Positions 17,416-25,594 are shown, numbered from the stretch's first letter. The stretch is DNA of 64,000 nucleotides from Alistipes sp. (GCA_017436185.1 JAFSDP010000008.1:62001-126000); one strand, 5' to 3'. Numbers and translations: made by a program. Notes: generated by a model not told the origin, from the sequence alone.

Positions 17416-18423
17416 ATGAAGAAACGCAATGTGGCTTTGGCCCTTTCGAGTGGCGGTCCTCGCGGATTTGCCTACATTGGTGCCATCGAGGAGTTGGAGG
17501 CAAGAGGCTACGCCATCACCTCGGTAGCAGGTTCGTCGATTGGCTCATTGGTGGGTGGTGTCTATGCGACGGGCCATCTGCCCCAATTCAAGGAGTGGCT
17601 CTTTGCACTCAATGGGTGGAAGGTCTTTTCGCTGATGGACCTCTCGATGAGTGCCAACCACTTTGTGAAGGGTGAGAAGATTATTGCGGCGATGCAGGAG
17701 ATTGTCCCCGACGTCAATATCGAGGAGTTACCCATTGCTTTTCGTGCCATTGCCACTGACCTCTATACGGGTGAGGAGGTGGTTTTCGATAGCGGCAAAC
17801 TCTTTACGGCCATCCGTGCCTCCATCTCTATTCCCTCGCTTTTTCGTCCCGTGCCGCACGGACTGACGACCTTGATCGATGGTTTTATTGCCAATTGTCT
17901 GCCTCTGGATCGGGTGGTGCGCAACGAGGGAGATTTGTTGGTGGCTTTCGATGTGAACGACATCAATGTGGAGCGTATTCGTACCACCTTGCAGCAAGAG
18001 CACGAGGCGTTGCAGGTCGATACCGCCTTCGAGGAGCAGAAACGTGCTGAGATTCGTGCCGTATGGGACGAGGCCTCGGCAATGACGGATCAAAGTCTGG
18101 TTCAGCGCATCAAATATGCCGGTCTGAAGGCCTTTCCGCTGCTGCGTGAACTGTGGAACTACGACGAACAGTACAACGAAGATACGGCGATGATTTACGG
18201 CGGATCGTACTACAATCTCATCGACCGCTCGTTCAGTTTGATGAACCACCGCCAAACTGAACTCTCGATTGCTCTGCATCGGCCCGATGTGGTGGCGCGT
18301 ATGCCCTTTGATGCCTATGGCGATTTGGCCGACTACGCCAAAGCCGAGGAGATTGCCGAGTTGGGCCGTTCGTTGATGGCCGAGGCACTCGATCGGTTTG
18401 AAGAACAGCAATCAGCACAATAA
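17416..18423 (+). CDS. Patatin-like phospholipase
   Basis: 335 aa. It has the glycine-rich oxyanion motif SSGGPRGFAYIGAIEEL near residue 11, the nucleophile Ser in VAGSSIGSLVGG (GxSxG) near 42, and the dyad Asp in LIDGFIANCLPLD near residue 155, here DGF rather than the common DGG. It is a cytosolic or membrane-associated Ser/Asp lipid acyl hydrolase. The start was set by the TATCTTTG promoter at 17389-17396. A terminator follows directly. Confidence 0.9.
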   Translation: MKKRNVALALSSGGPRGFAYIGAIEELEARGYAITSVAGSSIGSLVGGVYATGHLPQFKEWLFALNGWKVFSLMDLSMSANHFVKGEKIIAAMQEIVPDVNIEELPIAFRAIATDLYTGEEVVFDSGKLFTAIRASISIPSLFRPVPHGLTTLIDGFIANCLPLDRVVRNEGDLLVAFDVNDINVERIRTTLQQEHEALQVDTAFEEQKRAEIRAVWDEASAMTDQSLVQRIKYAGLKAFPLLRELWNYDEQYNEDTAMIYGGSYYNLIDRSFSLMNHRQTELSIALHRPDVVARMPFDAYGDLADYAKAEEIAELGRSLMAEALDRFEEQQSAQ

Positions 18424-18424
18424 G

Positions 18425-18454
18425 AAAAGGCTTTCCCGAGCGGAAAGCCTTTTT
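18425..18454 (+). terminator. Terminator after the patatin gene
   Basis: AAAAGGCTTTCC / GGAAAGCCTTTT stem with CGAGC in the loop, shared by the convergent DUF1593 gene. Confidence 0.85.
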
Positions 18455-18460
18455 CGATGG

Positions 18461-19882
18461 TTAGGGGACCACCGTGATGATAAATCTTGCGTAGGAGGTC
18501 ATTCGTGGCAGTGCCATATCGTAGGCCTCCAGCAAGATGTGAATGGTCTCGGGTTGGGTGACCTCGGGGGCGGTGAAGGTAACCTGATCCTTCCCTTCGA
18601 AGAGCAAATCAACACTCCCCGTATAGCTGCCGCCCGAGGTTTGACACCAGTCGGTGCGGTACTCTTCGATGCGCTTCTCGGGATCCTCGTCGAGCCAGGC
18701 TCGGGTGCGCCCCTTCTGCTCCCACATATGGCCTCGAATGCGCCAAGCACCCTCCACGTCACGGGGGTCTCGGTCACAAATTCGAGCCGTCAGCGTCACC
18801 TTTTCGCCACGCTTGACCGTGCGGTCCAAGCCACCCTCGACGGTGATTTCGGGGGCGTGGTTGGCCTCCTCGTAGGTGGGGGTGATGCACCACTCCAGGC
18901 GGGCCTGAAAGTCTCGTAAGGCGGGCTCCAGCCACTCACGCAACGAGCCGAGGCTGACATCACGATAGACATTCTCGAACCCCTCGACCCGATAAAAACG
19001 ACCGCCCCAACCGCCATAGGTGGGGTGCTCGTAGGAGCGCATACCGTTGTCGATGCTGTAGAGGAAGGCCGGTGTATCTCCCTCGCTGATGTAGGGTTGG
19101 GTATAGAACTTGCCCAACGGATTTTTGCCGTTTTGCAGGTATTGGCGGATGAAGTTGTCGCTGTTGGTCATTGTGCCGTAGTCCCAGCTGCCACTGAAGT
19201 GGTGGCTCAACAGAATGGTCGCCTTCGGGTGGTGACGCTCGATGTAGTTGCCCGCTGCATCCTGATACCAGATGCAGTAGAGCACGGCTTTGCTGATGGC
19301 TCGATCATACTCCTCGGGGTAGGCCGTTTTGAGCTTCTGGAAGGCCTTGGCGGCGGTGTTGCCTCCGCCCCAGCACTGGATGAATACGGGGCGGGGGTCC
19401 TCCTCCAACAGCACCTCGATGATGCGCTCCGAACCGGGCGTGTCGGCCCACTCGGTGGGGTCAATCAGCGGCTCCATACCGGGCAGGAGCGTCTTGTAGG
19501 AAATCCCCTGCGGAATATGATCGGGATCCTCGTCACCCACATAGATAACTTTGCGCAATGCATCGGCCGTGGGATACTCTTTGTCGTGCACCAAAAGGTT
19601 CGAATAGACCTCTTCGTAGGCGGCCAACTGCTCCTCGATCCACGGCTCCGAACTCCACCCTTTGCGTTGGAAGCAGGAGTTGGATTGGATGATGGCATCT
19701 ACCTGCATATCGTTGGTGTAGAGCAGGAAATGGACCATCGAGCAACGGTCGTCCACCTCACCGTCGGTCATTACAATTACACGGGGTTTGCCCTCCCATT
19801 CGGGTTGGGTCGAGGGGGCTTGTTGTGTGGTGCAACTCGTCGCCGCCAGAAGAGTCAATGCGAAAATAAGATGCTGTTTCAT
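18461..19882 (-). CDS. DUF1593 (nucleoside-hydrolase-like) lipoprotein
   Basis: 473 aa lipoprotein (lipobox AATSC at about residue 16). The N-terminal domain starts VIVMTDGEVDDRCSMVHFLL, a nucleoside-hydrolase-like DxxxDD motif near residues 40-46, and continues with GGGNTAAKAFQKLK. This is the DUF1593 family, often annotated cellulose-binding. The C-terminal part (EITVEGGLDRTVKRGEKVTL) is an immunoglobulin-like domain. It probably acts on a nucleoside or glycoside at the outer surface or in the periplasm; the substrate is unknown. Twelve bp separate it from the upstream phosphoesterase gene, suggesting an operon. Confidence 0.85.
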   Translation of the reverse strand: MKQHLIFALTLLAATSCTTQQAPSTQPEWEGKPRVIVMTDGEVDDRCSMVHFLLYTNDMQVDAIIQSNSCFQRKGWSSEPWIEEQLAAYEEVYSNLLVHDKEYPTADALRKVIYVGDEDPDHIPQGISYKTLLPGMEPLIDPTEWADTPGSERIIEVLLEEDPRPVFIQCWGGGNTAAKAFQKLKTAYPEEYDRAISKAVLYCIWYQDAAGNYIERHHPKATILLSHHFSGSWDYGTMTNSDNFIRQYLQNGKNPLGKFYTQPYISEGDTPAFLYSIDNGMRSYEHPTYGGWGGRFYRVEGFENVYRDVSLGSLREWLEPALRDFQARLEWCITPTYEEANHAPEITVEGGLDRTVKRGEKVTLTARICDRDPRDVEGAWRIRGHMWEQKGRTRAWLDEDPEKRIEEYRTDWCQTSGGSYTGSVDLLFEGKDQVTFTAPEVTQPETIHILLEAYDMALPRMTSYARFIITVVP

Positions 19883-19894
19883 GGTTGTTATGGG

Positions 19895-20977
19895 TTAGTT
19901 GTACAATCGGATGATGACCAGCTCGCCTCGGGTGCCGATGCGGAACGGCGGGCCCCACAACGAGAGGCCGCTTGAGACGTAGATGTGGCTGTTCGACCAA
20001 CGTCGATAGCCGTGACTCTGCTCGTAGAGGTGGTCTGTTAGAAGGCTCATCGGCCACACCTGACCGTGGTGGGTATGGCCACTCAGTTGCAGCTCCAGCC
20101 CCAGCGATTCGGTTTGGTGCAGGTGGTAGGGTTGGTGGTCCAAAAGGATGCGGGGACCCTCGCCCAAGGCCTCTTGTGTCAGCTTTGCGAGCGACTTGCG
20201 ATGGCGATTCGAGCGGTCGTCACGCCCCAGAAGTTGCACACTATTTTGAAGCGTTACAACACTGTCCTGCAAAAGAGTAATCGGCGTTAGCTCAAGAAAT
20301 GCTTTACTTTGTTCGATGCCGCTGATGTACTCGTGGTTGCCGGCCACCATATAGAGACCCAACGGGGCTGTGAGGTCGTTGAGCGGTTCGTGCATTCGAT
20401 CACGATGGAGCGGTGTGGTGGAGTTGTCGATCAAATCGCCCGTAATCAGTATCAGGTCGGGTTGCTCGTGGTTGATCAGGCGTACATAGCGCTCCAACTG
20501 CTTGCGGCCGGTCCCCTCGCCCAGGTGTACGTCGCTAAGAAAGGCGATGCGCATTGCTCCACCCTCGATGGGTCGGTCGGTCTGCAGGGCGATGTGTACC
20601 ACGTTGGGGTGACGATGGTTGATGTAGCCGACCACCAACAGAAGCGTTGTGAAGAGCACAGCCCCGATAAAACCAAATCGAAACGTAAGGCCGCAAAGAC
20701 GCAACAGATCGACCACCACGAGCGATAAAACCAAATAGAGGGTGACAACCATCCACGATGATCCGACTGTGAAGAGTGTTTGGCTTAGGAGGGCAGGCAC
20801 GGCGGCGTGGCGCAGCATCATAGCCGCCATCAAGGCAAGGACTGCCACCCAAACGAGTGCCACCACCCCCAGACGCAATGCAAGAGGTTGCCCTGCGAAA
20901 AACTGCCACGCACGGTAGCAAATGTAGCCGTTGCCCAAGAGGTAGGCGGCCATTATCGAGAGAAAAAAGAGACGCAT
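19895..20977 (-). CDS. Membrane-anchored metallophosphoesterase
   Basis: 360 aa. Four N-terminal TM helices span about residues 1-135. They are followed by a calcineurin-like domain with IAFLSDVHLGEG (D-x-H), DLILITGDLIDNS (GDxxD), VAGNHEY (GNHE) and LSGHTHHGQVWP (GHTH), all two-metal ligands. This is the YkuE/LpxG-like membrane family; some members hydrolyse UDP-diacylglucosamine or other phosphodiesters. The exact substrate is unknown. A TACCTTTG promoter lies 30 bp upstream. Confidence 0.92.
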   Translation of the reverse strand: MRLFFLSIMAAYLLGNGYICYRAWQFFAGQPLALRLGVVALVWVAVLALMAAMMLRHAAVPALLSQTLFTVGSSWMVVTLYLVLSLVVVDLLRLCGLTFRFGFIGAVLFTTLLLVVGYINHRHPNVVHIALQTDRPIEGGAMRIAFLSDVHLGEGTGRKQLERYVRLINHEQPDLILITGDLIDNSTTPLHRDRMHEPLNDLTAPLGLYMVAGNHEYISGIEQSKAFLELTPITLLQDSVVTLQNSVQLLGRDDRSNRHRKSLAKLTQEALGEGPRILLDHQPYHLHQTESLGLELQLSGHTHHGQVWPMSLLTDHLYEQSHGYRRWSNSHIYVSSGLSLWGPPFRIGTRGELVIIRLYN

Positions 20978-21005
20978 CGGTTGCTGACGGAATTGGTTGT
21001 TTTGC

Positions 21006-21013
21006 CAAAGGTA
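21006..21013 (-). promoter_or_regulatory. -7 element TACCTTTG for the phosphoesterase gene
   Basis: TACCTTTG on the minus strand, 29 bp before the ATG at 20977. It lies just past the terminator of the upstream RT gene. Confidence 0.55.
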
Positions 21014-21030
21014 GCAAAAATATCGAAATT

Positions 21031-21070
21031 ACAAAAAAGCACCGAACCCAACAGGGGCTCGGTGCTTTGA
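21031..21070 (-). terminator. Terminator of the reverse transcriptase gene
   Basis: GCACCGAGCCC / GGGTTCGGTGC stem followed by TTTTTT on the minus strand, directly after the stop codon at 21074-21076. Confidence 0.85.
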
Positions 21071-21073
21071 TTT

Positions 21074-22219
21074 TTAGAAGACGGCAGCCACGGCGACGAC
21101 CATCAGCATACTCAAACCGACGAGAAGTGCCACCATTCCGAGGTATCCGCCCTTGGCCGGGGGAGTGACCGGCGTCGGCTGGGGCGGTGGGGTGGCCTTG
21201 CGCTGCTGCTTGCGGGGACGTTTCTTCAGGCGCTCAAACCAACTGCTGTAACGCTTGACAATGGGGTCATCGTTGCCACGCACCTGACTCATAAAGGCGA
21301 GCTTTCCCTGAATAATCTGGCGAATAGGGGAGCGGTGCGTGCGTTCGCCGTGGTGCTTCGAGAAGCTGATGGCGGCCTCCTTCTCGCCATACTTCTCCCA
21401 GATGTAGAGCAGCTGACGCAGTTCGAGAATGTAGTCGCGTGCGACATTGGCTCGACGCTCCACCACAAGGCCCGTTACCTCCATCCTGCGACCCGGGTAG
21501 GCGATGTGGGTCTTTCGGTTGTTCAATTTGAGCGAGGTCGCCTTGATGATCTCCTCCATCCGTTGGCGAAACTCCGACCCCGCCTCAAAGCAGTTCTCTT
21601 TGGCACTGAACGAGAGGTCGTCGGCATAACGGGTGTAGGTGACGCCGTGTGCCGCACAGAGAGTCAGCAGCTCACGGTCCATACGGCTGCATACGATGTT
21701 CGAGAGGATGGGCGAGGTGCACGATCCCTGGGGCAGAACTCGTTGGCCCTTCTTCGGAATGGTGCAGAGCCAGCCCAGAGCGTGGGCCGCCTCCTGACCC
21801 ATCTTCAGCTCCGAGACCAACGCATCGGTCACCATCTGGTGGGTAATCGAGGGGAAGAAGTCCTTGATGTCGATGTTGAGCAACACGCCACACCCGATAT
21901 GGGGCAGGGCGTTATTGACCACCGAGCGATTTTTGACAAAGCCGCAAACGGCCGACGAGGGGACAAAAGAGCCCTCCAACAGCGGCAACAAGGCCGATTG
22001 GATGGCCTGCATCATCTTTTTGGGAGCGTCGATTTTGCGGCCGCCACCGTGTCGCTTGGGAATCGTGAAATGGCGATAGAGGTAGGGCATCGTGACGCTG
22101 GTGGTCAGAAATTTGTAGCGTGCCGGGCTCAGGGGCGAATAACCACTTTGGGTAATGGAGCGGTTGATGGCCTGACGCAACTCCTCGGCGGAGCAGATGG
22201 TGGATAGATGGGTAGCCAT
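21074..22219 (-). CDS. Retron-type reverse transcriptase with C-terminal transmembrane tail
   Basis: 381 aa. It has the retron/group-II-like RT blocks: FTIPKRHGGGRKIDAPKKM (RT1), the retron region-X signature NALPH at 103-107, catalytic DIKDFFPS at 117-124, LPQGSCTSPILSN at 162-174, YADD at 198-201 and the region-Y VTG at 248-250. A thumb-like GKLAFMSQVRG follows. Residues 332-356 are a basic, proline-rich linker, and residues 359-381 form one strongly hydrophobic helix that ends the protein. NAxxH plus VTG are hallmarks of retron RTs. The fused membrane tail is unusual and may be an effector or anchor. It is transcribed from TACCTTTG at 22417-22424, through the RNA-like region. Confidence 0.93.
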   Translation of the reverse strand: MATHLSTICSAEELRQAINRSITQSGYSPLSPARYKFLTTSVTMPYLYRHFTIPKRHGGGRKIDAPKKMMQAIQSALLPLLEGSFVPSSAVCGFVKNRSVVNNALPHIGCGVLLNIDIKDFFPSITHQMVTDALVSELKMGQEAAHALGWLCTIPKKGQRVLPQGSCTSPILSNIVCSRMDRELLTLCAAHGVTYTRYADDLSFSAKENCFEAGSEFRQRMEEIIKATSLKLNNRKTHIAYPGRRMEVTGLVVERRANVARDYILELRQLLYIWEKYGEKEAAISFSKHHGERTHRSPIRQIIQGKLAFMSQVRGNDDPIVKRYSSWFERLKKRPRKQQRKATPPPQPTPVTPPAKGGYLGMVALLVGLSMLMVVAVAAVF

Positions 22220-22238
22220 AGTTGATTTATAGGTATAA

Positions 22239-22367
22239 AAAAGAGGGGTCGGCGGTTATGTCTACTTATTCCGCTTAGATCCTTCAAGCGGAATCTATGC
22301 TTAAATTTTGTGTCAGACGAATACGTCGGACTAAATCTAGATTTTTGAACCTGCCGAACCCCTCTTT
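22239..22367 (-). ncRNA. Candidate retron msr-msd RNA
   Basis: Directly upstream of the RT start. On the minus strand the arm AAAGAGGGGTTCGGCAGGTT (22348-22367) pairs with AACCGCCGACCCCTCTTT (22240-22257), leaving two one-base bulges: the a1/a2 arrangement of retrons. Enclosed are a 12-bp palindrome (22333-22344), a 7-of-8-bp hairpin GTCCGACG/CGTCTGAC (22312-22331) and a perfect 9-bp hairpin ATTCCGCTT/AAGCGGAAT (22268-22294). The a2 arm ends about 20 nt before the RT ATG. At 129 nt it is short for a retron RNA, and the branching G cannot be assigned. Confidence 0.7.
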
Positions 22368-22416
22368 GGGTTGCGTGTTTGTATGTAAAGAGTAACAACG
22401 TGTCGTGTTTCTATCA

Positions 22417-22424
22417 CAAAGGTA
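22417..22424 (-). promoter_or_regulatory. -7 element TACCTTTG for the retron-like transcript
   Basis: Expected transcription start near 22410, 43 nt before the a1 arm, so one RNA would carry the msr-msd region and the RT gene. Confidence 0.6.
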
Positions 22425-22447
22425 GAAAAAAAATCGAAAAAAATGAG

Positions 22448-22455
22448 TATCTTTG
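22448..22455 (+). promoter_or_regulatory. -7 element TATCTTTG for the symporter gene
   Basis: It overlaps codons of a possible longer start (ATG at 22443), so the ATG at 22464 is preferred, with a very short leader. Confidence 0.45.
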
Positions 22456-22463
22456 ACATAATT

Positions 22464-23687
22464 ATGAAAAAACTCCTCAAAAATCTCGGTATTTGGATTC
22501 TGATAGCGATGCTGCTCGGCATCGTTGTCGGTGTGGTGATGGGCGAAGAGGCCTCGCTGTTTGCTCCCCTTGGGGCGCTCTTTATTCAACTCATCAAGAT
22601 GTTGGTGGTGCCTCTGGTGGCCATCTCGATTATCTCGGGTGCCGCCACGTTGGGCGGTAGTCGCTCGGCAGGGCGCATCGGTGTGGTCAGCATTGGCTAT
22701 ATTATGATTACAACCGTGGTCGCCATCTTGTTGGCCATTGGTGTCGGATTGCTCTTTACGCCCGGTGCAGGGTTGAGTGCCGAAGGGGTAGGTGCCATTT
22801 TGGCTCAAGCCTCGGCCGAAAGCGGCTCGGCCCCCGAAATGACCTTCTGGGGGGTGGTGTTGGAGATGATTCCTACCAATCCGATTAAGGCTTTTGCCGA
22901 AGGGAACATTCTGCAGATTATTGTCTTCGGTCTCTTCTTGGGCTTTGGCGTGGCTGCCCTTTCGGAGGCGAAACGTGCGAAGGTGATTGCAGGGCTGAAC
23001 TACCTGCTGGAGGCCTTGATTTGGTGCATCGACAAGGTGATGTGGGTGGCTCCCATCGGTGTCTTTGGTCTGATGGCCGAGGCAACGGGTACGTTCGGTT
23101 TCGATGTGCTGTGGAAGGTGGCCAACCTGCTGTGGGTCGATGTGCTGGCCGTGTTGGTGATGGGACTTTTGATCTATCCGCTGACGCTGATGCTCTTTGG
23201 CGGTGCAGGTTGGAAGGGGCTCAAACGCTTCTTTAAGGCGATGGTGCGTCCCCAGATTATCGCCTTCTCGACCGCTTCGTCGATGGCTACGCTGCCCGTG
23301 ACGATGAATGCCTGCGATGAGATGGGCATCTCGAAGGAGACCACCGGATTTGTGATTCCGCTCGGTGCTACGATCAATATGACGGGTAACGCCATCTATT
23401 ATACCTTGGTGGCCCTCTTCTTTGCCCAATTCTACGGCATAGAACTCACCATAGCCCACTATGTGGCCATCACCGTGACTGCCTCGCTGGGCAGCATCGG
23501 CCAGGCAGGCGTCCCCGGCCCGACGCTCTTGGTGGTGGCTGTGTTGGTTGCAGCCGGTATTCCCATCGAGGGGTTGCCGCTTTTGTACGCTTTGGACCGC
23601 ATTTTTGATATGATACGAACCCTGCTCAATGTGACGGGCGATGCCGCTTGTGCCGTCGTCACGGACTATTGGGCCAAAAAGAGATAA
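22464..23687 (+). CDS. Dicarboxylate/amino acid:cation symporter (DAACS family)
   Basis: 407 aa from the ATG at 22464. About eight TM helices and two re-entrant loops of the GltP/GltPh/SLC1 fold are present. LFIQLIKMLVVPLVAISIIS is the conserved TM3 region, FSTASSMATLPVTM the serine-rich hairpin HP1, PLGATINMTGNAIYY the NMDGT-like TM7 motif (here NMTGN), and GQAGVPGPTLLVVAVL the HP2 region. It imports glutamate, aspartate or C4-dicarboxylates with sodium or protons. The NifX-like gene follows after 7 bp. Confidence 0.92.
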   Translation: MKKLLKNLGIWILIAMLLGIVVGVVMGEEASLFAPLGALFIQLIKMLVVPLVAISIISGAATLGGSRSAGRIGVVSIGYIMITTVVAILLAIGVGLLFTPGAGLSAEGVGAILAQASAESGSAPEMTFWGVVLEMIPTNPIKAFAEGNILQIIVFGLFLGFGVAALSEAKRAKVIAGLNYLLEALIWCIDKVMWVAPIGVFGLMAEATGTFGFDVLWKVANLLWVDVLAVLVMGLLIYPLTLMLFGGAGWKGLKRFFKAMVRPQIIAFSTASSMATLPVTMNACDEMGISKETTGFVIPLGATINMTGNAIYYTLVALFFAQFYGIELTIAHYVAITVTASLGSIGQAGVPGPTLLVVAVLVAAGIPIEGLPLLYALDRIFDMIRTLLNVTGDAACAVVTDYWAKKR

Positions 23688-23694
23688 TTAGCCT

Positions 23695-24066
23695 ATGAAA
23701 ATTGCTGTACCGACACGCGATGGCCGTGTCGATGATCACTTCGGTCATTGTGACCACTATACTATTTTTACCATCGAGGATCACCACATTGTGGCGCGCG
23801 AAGAGTTGCCTTCGCCCCAAGGTTGTGGCTGTAAGTCGGGCATTGCTGCCGACCTGCAACAAAAAGGTGTCGAGGTGATGCTGGCCGGAAATATGGGCCA
23901 GGGGGCCAAAAATAAGTTGGAGGCTCACGGCATTCGGGTTGTGCGTGGCTGCACGGGCGACATCGAGGTGCTGATGCGTGGCTACCTGCTCGGCTTCGTC
24001 TTCGATTCGGGGCAGGGGTGTGCCGGCCATGGCGAGGATCACGAGTGTGCCCACCACCACGAATAA
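23695..24066 (+). CDS. NifX/NifB-type dinitrogenase iron-molybdenum cofactor family protein
   Basis: 123 aa. It begins MKIAVPTRDGRVDDHFGHCD, the family signature for a small RNase-H-like metal-cluster-binding domain. It has a CGC motif in QGCGCKSGIA and a cysteine/histidine-rich C-terminal tail (CAGHGEDHECAHHH) that may bind metal. No nitrogenase genes are present in the window. Homologues in non-fixing Bacteroidales and sulfate reducers are often linked to Mrp/NBP35 proteins. The specific role is unknown. Confidence 0.88.
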   Translation: MKIAVPTRDGRVDDHFGHCDHYTIFTIEDHHIVAREELPSPQGCGCKSGIAADLQQKGVEVMLAGNMGQGAKNKLEAHGIRVVRGCTGDIEVLMRGYLLGFVFDSGQGCAGHGEDHECAHHHE

Positions 24067-24112
24067 CGATGCCCAAGAGCTATACCATAACGCCCCGCTC
24101 GGGGTGGGACGT

Positions 24113-24196
24113 ATGGAGCAGGACTGTACCAAACTGCGTGCCTTGTACGACGAGGGATATGCGCTGGCCGACAAACTCACTATTAATCAAAACTAA
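24113..24196 (+). CDS. Possible 27-aa small protein
   Basis: The frame reads MEQDCTKLRALYDEGYALADK, then LTINQN, and stops 6 bp before the rhodanese gene. It is amphipathic and helical with host-like codon use. It lies in the only gap (136 bp) of an otherwise tight operon. An overlapping frame starting at the ATG at 24069 looks less protein-like. Confidence 0.35.
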   Translation: MEQDCTKLRALYDEGYALADKLTINQN

Positions 24197-24202
24197 CGAT
24201 CG

Positions 24203-24577
24203 ATGAAAAAACAACGTTTTTGCCTTTTATGTGCCCTTGTTGGGATGCTCTTCGGATGTAGTTCCAAGACGGAGTTCCGCTCGGTGGAGAGCGAAGAATT
24301 TGCCCGCATCATTGCCGAAAAGGAGGTGCAGTTGGTCGATGTGCGCACCCCGAGCGAATATGCCGAAGGACATATCTCGGGGGCTGTGAATATGGATGTG
24401 CAGGGCGAATCGTTTGCCGAGCAGGTCGAAACGCTCGACAAAGAGCGCCCGGTGGCCCTCTATTGCCGCAGTGGCCGACGCAGTAAGTTGGCCGCCGAGC
24501 AGGTCGTGAAAGCGGGGTATGAGGTGGTCGAACTCAATGGCGGCATCCTCTCCTGGCAGGGTGAGACGGTGCGATAA
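24203..24577 (+). CDS. Rhodanese-like domain lipoprotein
   Basis: 124 aa. Lipobox MLFGC at about residue 16, then a single rhodanese domain: LVDVRTPSEYAEGHISGAVN and the active-site loop ALYCRSGRRSKLAA (Cys near 91). Such periplasmic lipoproteins bind or transfer sulfane sulfur. It follows the symporter and NifX genes on the same strand and is closed by a strong terminator. Confidence 0.9.
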   Translation: MKKQRFCLLCALVGMLFGCSSKTEFRSVESEEFARIIAEKEVQLVDVRTPSEYAEGHISGAVNMDVQGESFAEQVETLDKERPVALYCRSGRRSKLAAEQVVKAGYEVVELNGGILSWQGETVR

Positions 24578-24586
24578 CAGCCCACA

Positions 24587-24619
24587 AAAGAGCCACTCCG
24601 TATTGGAGTGGCTCTTTTT
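24587..24619 (+). terminator. Terminator after the rhodanese gene
   Basis: AAAAGAGCCACTCC / GGAGTGGCTCTTTT perfect stem. It serves the convergent DUF1294 gene too. Confidence 0.88.
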
Positions 24620-24620
24620 G

Positions 24621-24881
24621 TTACATCAAGTAGCCCACCAGGAAGATCTGGATGGCTAGAATGACCGGAATGCCGTATTTGAATTGGGGGTGTTGGGTCT
24701 TATGACGCCAGGTGCGCATACCAATCCACGCACCGATGCTGCCACCCAGCAGGGCCAACCCCAGCAGTGTCTTCTCGGGGATGCGCCAGGCGTTCTGCTT
24801 GGCCTTCCATTTGTCGAGGCCGTAGATGAAGAAGGTGGCGATATTGAGCGCAATAAGTGCGTAGAGCATAGTCTGAGTCAT
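24621..24881 (-). CDS. DUF1294 small membrane protein
   Basis: 86 aa with three TM segments. The central DKWKAKQNAWRIPEKTLLGL, then ALLGGSIGAWIGMRTWRHKT, is the DUF1294 signature. The function is unknown. A TATCTTTG promoter lies 23 bp upstream (24904-24911). Confidence 0.88.
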   Translation of the reverse strand: MTQTMLYALIALNIATFFIYGLDKWKAKQNAWRIPEKTLLGLALLGGSIGAWIGMRTWRHKTQHPQFKYGIPVILAIQIFLVGYLM

Positions 24882-24903
24882 AGCGTTTCGATGTTTAGTA
24901 CCA

Positions 24904-24911
24904 CAAAGATA
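24904..24911 (-). promoter_or_regulatory. -7 element TATCTTTG for the DUF1294 gene
   Basis: TATCTTTG on the minus strand, giving an expected leader of under 20 nt. Confidence 0.5.
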
Positions 24912-24943
24912 GCCCTTTTGGTCGAAAAACCAACCTCAAAAGC

Positions 24944-25570
24944 CTATAAACTGTGCAGCGAACAGCGGGTGCGATCGAAGCGGCCCGCCTTGAGGTCTTG
25001 CCGGTCGATGAAAATACAGAGCATTCCCATATCGAAGAAGCGCAGTCCCCACTCCTCGTTTTCGTCGAGCTGAAGCAGCGACAACAGCGGCTCATCGGTC
25101 TGCTCTTCGTAGAAGGGGCGGCCCAAGAGTTTCAGTCCGTCGGCTCGCTCTTCGATGGTCGAGAAGGTCATCGCCTCGGGCGGCAGGGTGGCGGGGGTGC
25201 CATCCTCATAAAAGACTTTGTGGGTGTGCAGGTGGCTGCAATCGGGTGCATAGAGGACCTTGAAACTGCCGCTCGGCCACTCGCCAAGCCCCTCGCAGTC
25301 GGCCTCCATATCGCCCAGAAAGTAGTCCAGAGCGGCAAAGAAATAGAGCATTCCTTGTTTGGGCAACAGCCCCTCGGTATCCAATGCGGCTACCTCCTCC
25401 AAACGAATCTGGCCAATGAAGGTGAGTGTATCTTCAAACCCCTCGTCGTCGATTTTATCGTCGTTGTAGCAGGGGTAGGCCACCCCTTCGGGTAGGTCGG
25501 GAAAGCCCCACAGGTGGCTGCGATTGGTCAAATCTTCGGTCGTGGGTCTGGTCTGAATGCGAATAGCCAT
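24944..25570 (-). CDS. DUF1963 family protein
   Basis: 208 aa, cytosolic. It has the patterns SHLWGFPDLPEGVAYPCY, LTFIGQIRLEEVA and GMLYFFAALDYFLGD, then a C-terminal WGLRFFDMGMLCIFIDRQDL. These are the DUF1963/YwqG layout: a proline-bearing start, FLAQINL-like strand, GxLYFF strand and the final G-D-G-x-xxFxI-like strand. The biochemical role is unknown. It is monocistronic with its own promoter. Confidence 0.82.
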   Translation of the reverse strand: MAIRIQTRPTTEDLTNRSHLWGFPDLPEGVAYPCYNDDKIDDEGFEDTLTFIGQIRLEEVAALDTEGLLPKQGMLYFFAALDYFLGDMEADCEGLGEWPSGSFKVLYAPDCSHLHTHKVFYEDGTPATLPPEAMTFSTIEERADGLKLLGRPFYEEQTDEPLLSLLQLDENEEWGLRFFDMGMLCIFIDRQDLKAGRFDRTRCSLHSL

Positions 25571-25594
25571 AACGAAAAGTAAAATGGGTTTTTA

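Noticed and set aside
21074..22219. RT as part of a group II intron or a diversity-generating retroelement
   Set aside because: No intron maturase/HNH domain, no intron-like RNA boundaries, and no template repeat or variable-protein gene nearby; region-X NAxxH and VTG favour a retron.
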